Origin: Kofleriaceae bacterium
Lineage (GTDB): Bacteria > Myxococcota_A > Polyangia > Haliangiales > Haliangiaceae
Length of the DNA stretch: 64,000 bases
Direction: 5' to 3'
Assembly: GCA_018057825.1 (NCBI GenBank)
Contig: JAGPCY010000003.1
Coordinates: 238,415-302,414 of the forward strand
Numbering within the stretch: position 1 is the stretch's first letter; each line of letters opens with the position of its first letter. Of this stretch, positions 23,173-31,481 are shown piece after piece. The position numbers were made by a program, and so were the translations under genes. The notes under the pieces are model-generated. The model searched no databases and was not told the origin of the DNA. It was given only the letters and a program-made list of their open reading frames with translations.

Positions 23173-23799
23173 GCGTTTCCAGAGAGGGTCTTTCGCAAAG
23201 ACCCTCCCCCGGCATTCGCCGGGGCCCCCACCCAAAACGATCCGACCTGATCGCGGACACCGGCGCCTGGTGTGGAGGAGGGTGCCTGCGCGAGAGGTTG
23301 CGATCGTGACGATCGGGATCGTGCGATCGGGATGGTGGCGATCGGGTCGTGGCGACCGGACTCTCGCTCCCCCGGCGTGTTTCCAGAGAGGGTCTTTCGC
23401 AAAGACCCTCCCCCGGCATACGCCGGGGCCCCCACCCAAAACGATCCGACCTGATCGCGGACACCGGCGCCTGGTGTGGAGGAGGGTGCCTGCGCGAGAG
23501 GTTGCGATCGTGACGGCCGGGATCGTGGCGATCGGGATGGTGGCGATCGGGTCGTGGCGACCGGACTCTCGTGTTTCTAGAGAGGGTCTTTCGCAAAACC
23601 CTCCCCCGGCGTGTTTCCAGAGAGGGTCTTTCGCAAAGACCCTTCCCCGGCATACGCCGGGGCCCCCACCCAAAACGATCCGACCTGGTCGCGGACACCG
23701 GCGCCTGGTGTGGAGGAGGGTGCCTGCGCGAGAGGTTGCGATCGTGACGGCCGGGATGGTGGCGATCGGGATGGTGGCGATCGGGTCGTGGCGACCGGA

Positions 23800-23916
23800 C
23801 TCGGACTCGGACTCGGACTCGGACTCGGACTCGGACTCGGACTCGGGGTCGGGATCGGGGTCGGGGTCGGGATCGGGGTCGGGGTCGGGATCGGGATCGG
23901 GATCGGGATCGGGGTT
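23800..23916 (+). repeat. Degenerate hexamer tract 3 (GACTCG/GGGATC units)
   Basis: Nine or so GACTCG hexamers are followed by alternating GGGTCG/GGATCG units. The first hexamer is the terminal GACTC of the last 200-bp unit, so the tract looks like an expansion of that end. It lies about 100 bases ahead of fabH. Confidence 0.9.
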
Positions 23917-24016
23917 GTGTGGCGGTGGGTGGCCGGTCGGGCCAGTGGATCAGTGGCCACGGTGGGGATGGTGTCGGCGGCGCACGGTGCGGCGGTTTCG
24001 GTGTAGACAAGCGACC

Positions 24017-25015
24017 ATGAGCTATCGCAGTCGGATCCTTGGAATCGGTGCGTACCTGCCGCCGCGCGTGGTGACCAACGCCGAGCTGGCGACGTTGATG
24101 GAGACCTCGAACGAGTGGATCGTCGAGCGCACGGGCATCGAGGAGCGACGGTGGGTTGAGCCCGGCGAGGGCGGCGCGGAGATGGCTGCCAAGGCCTCGC
24201 GCGACGCGATGGAGCAGGCCGGGGTGGGGCCCAAGGACATCGACATGCTGATCTACGCGACGCTGTCGCCGGACTACAACTTCCCGGGCGGCGGCGTCTT
24301 CACCCAGCGGCTCCTCGGGCTGCGCGAGATCCCCTGCTACGACATCCGCCAGCAGTGCACCGGCTTCATCTACGGGCTGGCGATGGCCGACGCGTTCATC
24401 CGCACCGGCCTGTACAAGAACATCCTCGTGATCGGCTCCGAGGTCCACTCGACGGGCCTCGACATCAGCACCCGCGGCCGCGACGTGGCGGTGCTGTTCG
24501 GCGACGGCGCGGGCGCGGTGGTGGTCGGGCGCGCGAGCGATGAGCAGCACCTGATCCTGTCGACGCACCTGCACGCCGACGGCGCCGAGGCCGAGATCCT
24601 GTGGACCGAGGCGCCGGCGAGTCGCCACCACCCGCGCATCACCGAGGCCGACATGGCCGCGGGCAAGCACTACCCGGCGATGCAGGGCAAGAAGGTCTTC
24701 AAGCACGCGGTGACGCGGATGCCGCAGGCGATCATGGAGGGCATGATCGCCAACGGCCTCAAGCTCGACGACGTCGACATGGTCATCCCGCATCAGGCCA
24801 ACCTGCGCATCAACCAGTTCGTGGCGAAGATGATCGGCCTGCCCGAACACAAGATGCACAACAACATCCAGAAGACCGGCAACACCACCGCGGCGACGAT
24901 CCCGATCTGCATGCACGACGCGATCGGGCTGGGCAAGATCAAGCCCGGCGATCTCGTGTGCCTGGTGGCCTTCGGCGCCGGCCTGACCTGGGGCAGCGCC
25001 TTCCTGCGCTACTGA
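24017..25015 (+). CDS. fabH: 3-oxoacyl-ACP synthase III family enzyme
   Basis: A KAS III thiolase-fold enzyme that condenses an acyl-CoA primer with malonyl-ACP to start fatty acid synthesis. The 332-residue protein has the catalytic triad C114 (RQQCTGF), H259 (IPHQANLR) and N289 (TGNTTAA). The insertion around ILWTEAPASRHHPRITEADMAAGKHY is of the type found in FabH-like enzymes of secondary or ladderane-like lipid pathways. A role other than general fatty acid initiation is therefore possible. It stands alone; no plsX, fabD or acpP is adjacent. Confidence 0.88.
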   Translation: MSYRSRILGIGAYLPPRVVTNAELATLMETSNEWIVERTGIEERRWVEPGEGGAEMAAKASRDAMEQAGVGPKDIDMLIYATLSPDYNFPGGGVFTQRLLGLREIPCYDIRQQCTGFIYGLAMADAFIRTGLYKNILVIGSEVHSTGLDISTRGRDVAVLFGDGAGAVVVGRASDEQHLILSTHLHADGAEAEILWTEAPASRHHPRITEADMAAGKHYPAMQGKKVFKHAVTRMPQAIMEGMIANGLKLDDVDMVIPHQANLRINQFVAKMIGLPEHKMHNNIQKTGNTTAATIPICMHDAIGLGKIKPGDLVCLVAFGAGLTWGSAFLRY

Positions 25016-25035
25016 GCGCGGGTGGCCGCGGGACC

Positions 25036-26136
25036 CTAGGCCTCCTCGAGAGACACGGTCTGACCGACGGCGCCGGGGCGCGCCCGCTGCGGCGCGAGGG
25101 TGGCGTGGTGGGCGAACGTCGCGGCCGGCAGGAGCGCAGGCGTGGGCGCGGCGGTGGCGGCCAGGAGGCGATCGATCCGCGCCGCGGCGATGGTGAGGGT
25201 GGCCTCGGGGAGCTGGCCGGCGGCGCGGCTGCGCTCGAGGTCGGCCAGCATGGCGTAGACCCGATCGGTCGAGCTCCAGTGACTGCACACCATCAGCAGA
25301 TCGGTGCCGGCGGTCAGCACCTGGGCGCAGGCGCCGGGCTGGTCGAAGCGCGCCGACACCGCGCGCATGCCCAGGTCGTCGGTCACGACCGCCCCTTGGT
25401 AGCCGAGCTGGCCGCGCAAGATCTCGTCGACGAGGACCCGCGACAGGGTGGCCGGCGTGCCGGGATCGATCGCCGGGAACTCGATGTGCGCGGTCATGAT
25501 GAGGTGCGTGTCGGGGCGCGCGGCGAAGGCGGCGAAGGGCCGCAGCTCGCGAGCGGCCAGCGCGGCGCGATCGAGGGCGAGGACCGGCAGGCCGTGGTGT
25601 GAGTCAACCGCGGTGTCGCCGTGGCCGGGATAGTGCTTGGGACAGGCCAGGACGCCCTCGGCTTGAAGCGCGGCGGCGAAGGCGGTGGCGGCGGCGATCA
25701 CGCGCTCCGGCTCGGCGGCGAAGGCGCGCGGACCGATGACCGGGTTGGCCGGGTTGGAGTCGACGTCGACCACCGGCGCGAAGTCGAGGTTGATGCCGAG
25801 CGAGGCCAGCTCGCGGCCCATCGCGGCGCCGACGGCGGCGGCCTGATCGACCCAGCTCCGGGCAAAGGCGAAGGGCGTGATCGGCGCTGGCGGGCGGAGG
25901 ACCGTGCCACCTTCGTGATCGATCGCGACGATCACCTGGTCGCGGCCGATCGCGGCGCGGGCGTCGGCGATCAACCGGGCCAGCCGAGCGTGCCAGGTCG
26001 GGTACGGCGCGGCGGCGTCGAAGTTGCCGCGGAACAGGATGACTCCGGCCGGGCGCACGGTCTCGAGGAGCCGGCGATCGTCGGGGTGGAGATCGGGCGT
26101 GGGCCGCAGGCCGACGAGGAAGTGTTTGCCCAGCAT
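25036..26136 (-). CDS. nagZ: Beta-N-acetylhexosaminidase, glycoside hydrolase family 3
   Basis: NagZ-type GH3 enzymes remove N-acetylglucosamine from anhydro-muropeptides during cell-wall recycling. The 366-residue protein has the signature KHYPGHGDT (167-175), DSH at 178-180 on the catalytic loop with the acid/base His, and the probable nucleophile D253 in VTDDLGM. There is no signal peptide, which fits cytoplasmic recycling. It is convergent with fabH and preceded by hexamer tract 4. The C-terminal 30 residues are low-complexity and not conserved. Confidence 0.88.
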   Translation of the reverse strand: MLGKHFLVGLRPTPDLHPDDRRLLETVRPAGVILFRGNFDAAAPYPTWHARLARLIADARAAIGRDQVIVAIDHEGGTVLRPPAPITPFAFARSWVDQAAAVGAAMGRELASLGINLDFAPVVDVDSNPANPVIGPRAFAAEPERVIAAATAFAAALQAEGVLACPKHYPGHGDTAVDSHHGLPVLALDRAALAARELRPFAAFAARPDTHLIMTAHIEFPAIDPGTPATLSRVLVDEILRGQLGYQGAVVTDDLGMRAVSARFDQPGACAQVLTAGTDLLMVCSHWSSTDRVYAMLADLERSRAAGQLPEATLTIAAARIDRLLAATAAPTPALLPAATFAHHATLAPQRARPGAVGQTVSLEEA

Positions 26137-26149
26137 GGGGGGCGATCCT

Positions 26150-26347
<198 letters not shown>

Positions 26348-26406
26348 ACGGCGTCAGGGCTGGTGAGCGGCGTGGTCAGGGACGGAGCGGAGCGATGAGA
26401 CCCGGG

Positions 26407-28143
26407 TCACGGCTCCCACGGGTGCGGGACCCGCGCGTCGACGGGGCGCGGTGGCGGTGGAGCGGCGTCGACGGGGCGCGGCGGCGGTGGGGCGGCGTCG
26501 ACGGGGCGTGGTGGTGGCGGCGCGGCATCGACGGCGGCCACCGGGTCGGCGCGGCGGGCGTCGAGGCGAGGCGGTGGGCGATCGCCGTCGCGGCGGCGAG
26601 CGTCGAGGAGCGGGAGGGATGGGGCGGCGTCGACGGGGGCGGCGTCGACGGTCGCAGCGTCGACGGTCGCAGCGTCGAGGGGCGGGCTGGCGTCCACGGT
26701 CGCGGCGTCGATAGGCGCGGTGACCGCAGGCGCGCCGGTCGACCACGGTCGCACGAGCGCGAGGGCGAGGCCAACGGCGCCGATCGCCAGGCCTCCACCG
26801 ACGAGGATGCGGCGCGCGGGGCGGTTCGGCGGGGCGATCCCACGGTCGGTAGTGCTGGCTGCGGTGGTGCTGGCTGCGGTGGTCGCAGCCGCGGAGATCG
26901 CGGGGACGGCCGCGGGGCTGGGCGCGGCAGCCGGGCGCGGCGCCAGGTCGACGGTGGCCACCGTCACGACGCCGGCGGCCAGGGCGCCGGGGGAGACCGG
27001 ACTCGCGGCGGTGGGGCTGGCAGGTGGCGCGCTCGGCGCGGGCGCGCCGATGGGCGGCCGGGTCTTGGGCTTCGGGAAGGTCGCGGCCATCGCCGCCTCG
27101 GAGCGGTCGTGGGCGACCCCGGGGCGGGTGGCGGCGGGCGTCGGGGCGGGCGGATCGCCGGTGACCTCGGCGGGACTGGGCTCGAGGTCGCCACCGCGGA
27201 CCGCGAGCTCGAGGAGGCCGCGCAGCTCACCGGCCGAGCGCGGGCGCTGCTCGGGGCGCTTGGCCAGGGCGCGCGCCACGACCCGCGCGACCGCCGCTGG
27301 GACGTGGGGACCGAGGGCCGGCGCCGGCTGGTAGGCGTGGAGCGTGACCATCAGGTTGACGTTGTCGGCGAGGAACGGCAGCCGACCGTCGAGCATCTCG
27401 AACAACAGCACGCCGACCGCGTAGAGATCGCTCCGCGGCGTCGCGGCCTCGCCGAGCGCGACCTCGGGAGACAGGTGCGACGGCGTCCCGACCATGCGCC
27501 CCGACTGCGTGACGGTCGACTCGTCGGCGTCGATGACCTTGGCCAGCCCGAAGTCGAGGACCTTGACCAGATCGCGGCCGGGCGGATCGTCGAGGATCAT
27601 CACGTTGGCCGGCTTGAGATCGCGGTGGACGATGCCGACCCGATGGGCGGCCTCGAGGGCGTCGCACACCTGGACCGCGATCCGCGCCGCGCGCTCGACC
27701 CCGAGGCGGCCGTCGGCGCGCAGGACGTCGGCCAGGGTCCGGCCGCGCAGGAGCTCCATCACCAGGTACAGGATGCCGTCCTCGGTCTGACCGAAGTCGA
27801 TCACGCTCACCGTCGACGGTTGCGACAGCGAGCTGGCGAGCTTGGCCTCGCGCAGGAAGCGCTTGGCGGTGGCGGCGTCGTGGCCAGGGCGCGGCCGGAT
27901 GACCTTGATCGCGACCTCGCGACCGACCGACGATTGCCAGCCGCGATAGACCACGCCCATGCCGCCGTGGCCGAGGCGATCGCGGATCACGAAGCGGCCG
28001 TCGATCGAACGCCCGAGCATGGGATCGCGGCCCTCGGCCAGCGGGATCAGCCGCGTGCCGTCGACGGCGCACACCCCGGCCTCGGGGTACGAGCGATCGC
28101 AGCCGGGGCAGTACCACTCGCGGATCTCGAGGGACGCGGTCAT
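26407..28143 (-). CDS. Membrane-anchored Ser/Thr protein kinase with N-terminal zinc ribbon
   Basis: A Hanks-type kinase typical of myxobacterial signalling. In order: a short zinc-ribbon-like motif (C12, C15, C25), the kinase domain (about 50-310), a Pro/Ala linker, one membrane helix (about 437-457) and a repetitive tail. The glycine loop GHGGMG, K80, HRDLKPAN (173-180), DFG (197-199) and an SPE motif are all intact, so it should be active. The outer tail is short and disordered, with AAPPPPRPVD repeats. It is coupled to the PEGA gene 13 bases upstream, an adjacency suggesting a shared role. Substrates are unknown. Confidence 0.92.
   Translation of the reverse strand: MTASLEIREWYCPGCDRSYPEAGVCAVDGTRLIPLAEGRDPMLGRSIDGRFVIRDRLGHGGMGVVYRGWQSSVGREVAIKVIRPRPGHDAATAKRFLREAKLASSLSQPSTVSVIDFGQTEDGILYLVMELLRGRTLADVLRADGRLGVERAARIAVQVCDALEAAHRVGIVHRDLKPANVMILDDPPGRDLVKVLDFGLAKVIDADESTVTQSGRMVGTPSHLSPEVALGEAATPRSDLYAVGVLLFEMLDGRLPFLADNVNLMVTLHAYQPAPALGPHVPAAVARVVARALAKRPEQRPRSAGELRGLLELAVRGGDLEPSPAEVTGDPPAPTPAATRPGVAHDRSEAAMAATFPKPKTRPPIGAPAPSAPPASPTAASPVSPGALAAGVVTVATVDLAPRPAAAPSPAAVPAISAAATTAASTTAASTTDRGIAPPNRPARRILVGGGLAIGAVGLALALVRPWSTGAPAVTAPIDAATVDASPPLDAATVDAATVDAAPVDAAPSLPLLDARRRDGDRPPPRLDARRADPVAAVDAAPPPPRPVDAAPPPPRPVDAAPPPPRPVDARVPHPWEP
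26437..26530 (-). repeat. 30-bp in-frame repeat in the kinase tail
   Basis: Three near-identical 30-base units encode Ala-Ala-Pro-Pro-Pro-Pro-Arg-Pro-Val-Asp at the C-terminal end of the kinase. The unit count is a likely site of strain variation. The segment lies outside the membrane if the single helix is correctly predicted. Confidence 0.8.
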
Positions 28144-28156
28144 CCGCGACCCTCGT

Positions 28157-29107
28157 TCACGGCGCGGTCCACCAGACCATGACGCCGCCGTCGGCGCCGG
28201 CCGGGCCGACGGTCACCGGCAGCGGGCGCGCGCGGAGCCACAGCCAGGTGCCGACGCCGGCCGCGATCGCCCCGGCGGCGTAGAGGCCTATCGTCGAACG
28301 CTGGTACAGGTGCCAGGTGTCGAGCTTGTCGTCGTAGGCGTCCCCGGACAGCGTCGCCAGCTCGCTGCGGACGTCGCGGCCGAGGAGGTGGACCACCGCG
28401 CCGCCGGCCAGGAGCGCGCCGGCCGCACCCAGGGTGACGTAGGCGGGCGTCCGCGAGCGTCGGGGGCGCGCGGGCGACGTCGGGGTCGCGGCCGGTCGCA
28501 AGGTCGCGCGCCACGACCGCGGGGCCGGGTCGCGGGCGTCGGCCTCGGTGACCTCGGTCGACCAGGTGGCGTCGGCGCGGCCGTCGAGCTGGGCGCGCAA
28601 GGTGTGGCGCCCGACCGGCAACCACACGCGGGTCGGCGCGATTGAGGTCTCGTCGTCGGGGAAGCTGTCGATCGAGATCACCGCATCGGGCGGGGTGGTG
28701 ACGATGTCGATCGGCACGTGATCGCGTGCGACCGCGGCGGCGATCTCGGGCTCGACCTTGCGGTAGCGGACGACCCGATCGGGGTTGGCCGCGGCCAGGC
28801 GCGGCAGGCAGCGGGTCATCCGGGCCTGGGCCCGCGCCGGCTGACCGAGGTAGAACAGCGCCAGGCCGAGGTCGCACTCGACCTCGGGGTCATCGGCCAG
28901 GGCCAGCGACTGCTTGAACAGCGCCGTGGCCTCGGTCAGCTTGTTCGCGTCGTGGCTCTTGAGCCAGGCCTGGGCCAGCAAGCGGCCGCGCTCGGCGAGC
29001 GCCGGGGCCGACGTCGAGGCGGGCGCCGGGGTTGGACTCGGGGCGGGCTGGGCCTGGGTCGACGCGGCGCTGCCGACGAGCACAGCCAGGGCGAACGACG
29101 CGCGCAC
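28157..29107 (-). CDS. Secreted TPR-PEGA domain protein
   Basis: A 316-residue envelope protein starting at the GTG at 29107, which yields a clean signal peptide (residues 1-20, ending ASTQA). After a Pro/Ala spacer come TPR-like helices (ERGRLLAQAWLKSHDANKLTEA onward, about 40-120). A PEGA-type beta domain follows (PIDIVTTPPDAVISIDSFPDD and GRHTLRAQLDG, about 135-200). Near the C-terminus are two hydrophobic segments, about 230-250 and 280-297. Such proteins are common next to Ser/Thr kinases in myxobacteria. No enzymatic motif is seen. Confidence 0.8.
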   Translation of the reverse strand: MRASFALAVLVGSAASTQAQPAPSPTPAPASTSAPALAERGRLLAQAWLKSHDANKLTEATALFKQSLALADDPEVECDLGLALFYLGQPARAQARMTRCLPRLAAANPDRVVRYRKVEPEIAAAVARDHVPIDIVTTPPDAVISIDSFPDDETSIAPTRVWLPVGRHTLRAQLDGRADATWSTEVTEADARDPAPRSWRATLRPAATPTSPARPRRSRTPAYVTLGAAGALLAGGAVVHLLGRDVRSELATLSGDAYDDKLDTWHLYQRSTIGLYAAGAIAAGVGTWLWLRARPLPVTVGPAGADGGVMVWWTAP

Positions 29108-29181
29108 CGCGGCAGTATACCCGCGGCGGGGGCCCTGGTCGTGCCACTGCGGATCGGTCCTGCGGTCGGCCGTGCGCGCCC

Positions 29182-30486
29182 TCACTGGCACCGCGTCAGG
29201 CTCGTCCCACCGACGGCCTGGCGCAGGCAGGTGGCCTGGCCCTCGGCCGACAGGATCCAGGCCCCCGGCGCGCCATCGAGAGCGCCGATCACCGCGGTCC
29301 GGGCGACGATCGGCCCGAGGTCGAAGGGGCTCGCGCCGTTGGTGCCCAGCCGCGCGGCGCTGATCTCATCGAGGTCGAGCAGACACGCGGTCGACGCGGC
29401 GGCGCCGGCGTCGTGATCGATCACGAGCAGCTCGGGGCGCGCGGTGCCGTCGAGCTCGCCGAGGGCCAGCCCCTGGATGCTCTGGCCACTGGCGTCGGCC
29501 AGCGGGAACCCGGGGCACAACATCGCCGGCGTCGTGGGCGTGATCACGGCGTCGGTCCCGGCCAAGAGGCGCGCGTTGACGGTGTCGTTGCCGCCGAACA
29601 CCAGGTCGAGGGGCGCGACGCCGTCGAGGTCGCCGATCGCGTAGCTGCGGAAGATCCGACCATCGCCCGGATGACAGATCGCGGTCGCGGCGGTTGCGCT
29701 GCCGCCGCTCATCGCGATCGTCGAGTGCTTGTAGTGACCGAAGACGTTCAGGCGCGCGCCGCCGTCGCCACCGGTCGCCGGTTGGGCCGCGACGCCGTTG
29801 ATGTTGTCCCAGTCGTTGCACGCGCCGGTCGGCGCCACGACGACGCCGCTGGTCAACGCGTCGGGGCTGCGATCGACCCCGACGAACAGATCGACGTGCT
29901 GGAGCTGGGTGACGACCAGATCGCGGGCCGGGTTGGCCGACAGATCGACCCACACCGGCAGGAGCGGGGACGCGCCGCCGGTCGGCACCTGACCGAGGCG
30001 GGCGCGGGCTGGGGCCCCGGTCCACGGCACCGCGCCGCCGCCGTGGAGCCAGATCGCGGCGTAGGCGTTACCGCCGGCGTTGGTCGGCGGGCCGGCGACG
30101 GTCAGATCGAGGCAGCCGTCGCCGTCGAGATCGTCGAGGGTGACGCCCCAGGCCTGGATCTGCGCCGCGGCGGCGACGTCGAGGACGACGTGATACTGCG
30201 GCGCCGCGCGATCGACCGGGCCGTAGGCGACCAGCACCTGCGACGGGCCGGCCGCGCTCGCCACGTCGGGTGCGCTCCACACGACCAGATCGTCGCGCCC
30301 GTCGCCGTCGACGTCGGCGATCCGGGCCTCGCGCACGGTGGCGCCGCTCGGCCACGGGCTGCCGGTGGGGAGCGGCTCGCGGCGGCACCGCGGCGCGGTC
30401 GCCGCGTCGCCCTCGGCGGGCGGCGGCGTGCTGAGACAGCCCGCGCCCAGCGCGGCGGCGAGTCCGCAGAGGAGCAGCCGACCCAT
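29182..30486 (-). CDS. FG-GAP/VCBS-repeat lipoprotein
   Basis: A predicted outer-membrane or periplasmic lipoprotein of 434 residues. The ATG at 30486 is preferred to a GTG six codons upstream because GAGG precedes it. The signal peptide ends in a lipobox (LGAGC). The body holds several beta-propeller style Asp-rich repeats: ADVDGDGRDDLVV, DDLDGDGCLDLTV, GDLDGVAPLDLVF and GELDGTARPELLV. These bind calcium in integrin-like propellers. Seven or so blades fit the length. Function is unknown; surface binding is plausible. Confidence 0.82.
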   Translation of the reverse strand: MGRLLLCGLAAALGAGCLSTPPPAEGDAATAPRCRREPLPTGSPWPSGATVREARIADVDGDGRDDLVVWSAPDVASAAGPSQVLVAYGPVDRAAPQYHVVLDVAAAAQIQAWGVTLDDLDGDGCLDLTVAGPPTNAGGNAYAAIWLHGGGAVPWTGAPARARLGQVPTGGASPLLPVWVDLSANPARDLVVTQLQHVDLFVGVDRSPDALTSGVVVAPTGACNDWDNINGVAAQPATGGDGGARLNVFGHYKHSTIAMSGGSATAATAICHPGDGRIFRSYAIGDLDGVAPLDLVFGGNDTVNARLLAGTDAVITPTTPAMLCPGFPLADASGQSIQGLALGELDGTARPELLVIDHDAGAAASTACLLDLDEISAARLGTNGASPFDLGPIVARTAVIGALDGAPGAWILSAEGQATCLRQAVGGTSLTRCQ

Positions 30487-30519
30487 GAGCCTCGAGCTTG
30501 CCACGGGTCCGCCCGGCGG

Positions 30520-31200
30520 TCACAGGTGCGCGTCGATGGAGCCCGACAGCGTGCTGGTCAACGCGACGTGGAGCGTGCCGGTCGGTGAGCCCTCTTGCAG
30601 CCGGCGGACGTCGGACATGCTCAAGGTGAGCGAGCCGGCGGCGAGCACCGGCAGCGAGCCACCGGCGAGATACGCGGCCTGGAGCTGGGCCTTGACCGCG
30701 GGATCGGCGCCCAGGGCCAGCGGCAGCGCGGTGGTGCGGTCGAGCTCGAACAAGACCGCGTCGCCGGTGGTCGCGCGCCCGGTCATCGCGACGAGCTGGG
30801 CGCGCTCCATGCGCTCGGCGCCGGCCGAGAACCAGGCGTCATCGAGGCGAACCTCGAGGGACAGGTCGAGGGTGTCGGGATTGCAGCGGTCACGGTCGGC
30901 GCCGCACTCGGCGACCACGTCGCGCCGCATCGCCGCCAGGCTGATCAGGTCGCCTTCCCAGGTGACGTCGATGCGGCACTGGGCGGTCTCGCCCTCGCCG
31001 ATCGTGGTCTCGGTCCAACGGGTGACGCCGAGCTCATCGGTGCGCTCGCCGACGTCGTTGCAGTCGCCGGTCAGGTCGAACTCGAGCTCGACCGCGGCGC
31101 CGGCCTCGTCGGTGAACGTCACGGTGGTCGAGAACAGCTCGTCGCAGCCGGGGAGCGCGACGAGGGCGAGGGCGCAGGCGAGGGGGGCGTAGGGCTTCAT
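30520..31200 (-). CDS. Hypothetical lipoprotein
   Basis: A 226-residue protein with a signal peptide and lipobox (ALPGC, Cys19). The mature part is acidic, with four or five cysteines (DCN, QCR, ECG, RCN) that could form disulfides. I do not recognise the family. It precedes the FG-GAP lipoprotein by 33 bases, so the two may form an operon. Hexamer tract 5 lies upstream, so its promoter must lie within the 130 bases next to the start or beyond the tract. Confidence 0.75.
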   Translation of the reverse strand: MKPYAPLACALALVALPGCDELFSTTVTFTDEAGAAVELEFDLTGDCNDVGERTDELGVTRWTETTIGEGETAQCRIDVTWEGDLISLAAMRRDVVAECGADRDRCNPDTLDLSLEVRLDDAWFSAGAERMERAQLVAMTGRATTGDAVLFELDRTTALPLALGADPAVKAQLQAAYLAGGSLPVLAAGSLTLSMSDVRRLQEGSPTGTLHVALTSTLSGSIDAHL

Positions 31201-31324
31201 GGGTCAGGTCCTCCTGACCGGCGACAGGAGCAACCGGTGGGCCATCGCAACCGCGCGGATCGGCGTCGAGCGGCGCGTCCGCGCGAACCGGGTCCCATGG
31301 GACGGTCCCCGCGGTCTGGGGCGG

Positions 31325-31481
31325 AGCGAGGGGCGAGACCGAGGCCGAGACCGAGGCCGAGGCGGAGGCCGAGACCGAGACCGAGACCGAGGCCGAGACC
31401 GAGACCGAGGCCGAGACCGAGACCGAGACCGAGACCGAGGCCGAGGCCGAGACCGAGACCGAGACGAGACCGAGACCGACC
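31325..31481 (-). repeat. Degenerate hexamer tract 5
   Basis: About 155 bases of GAGACC/GAGGCC units (plus strand), CTCGGT/CTCGGC on the minus strand. It begins directly at the stop codon of the sigma54 activator (31482). Only a few bases separate it from coding sequence, as for tracts 1, 2, 6 and 7. Confidence 0.9.

Larger units (their letters stand above)
23146..24016. repeat. Tandem array of about 200-bp hairpin-rich units between gyrB and fabH
   Basis: This 871-base gene-free gap holds three near-identical units beginning GTTTCCAGAGAGGG at 23175, 23379 and 23613, plus a truncated unit of about 40 bases at 23573. Each unit has a 10-bp GAGGGTCTTT stem, a second stem with arms CCCCGGC/GCCGGGG, a shared block ACCCAAAACGATCCGACCTG and a third short stem ACACC/GGTGT. 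It ends in GGCGACCGGACTC. The array passes directly into hexamer tract 3 (about 23800-23916). Both strands are open for long stretches, but nothing resembles a protein. Confidence 0.9.

Noticed and set aside
23175..23803. The gyrB-fabH array as a CRISPR
   Set aside because: Units of about 200 bp are near-identical throughout, with no short repeats separated by unique spacers, and no cas gene is present.
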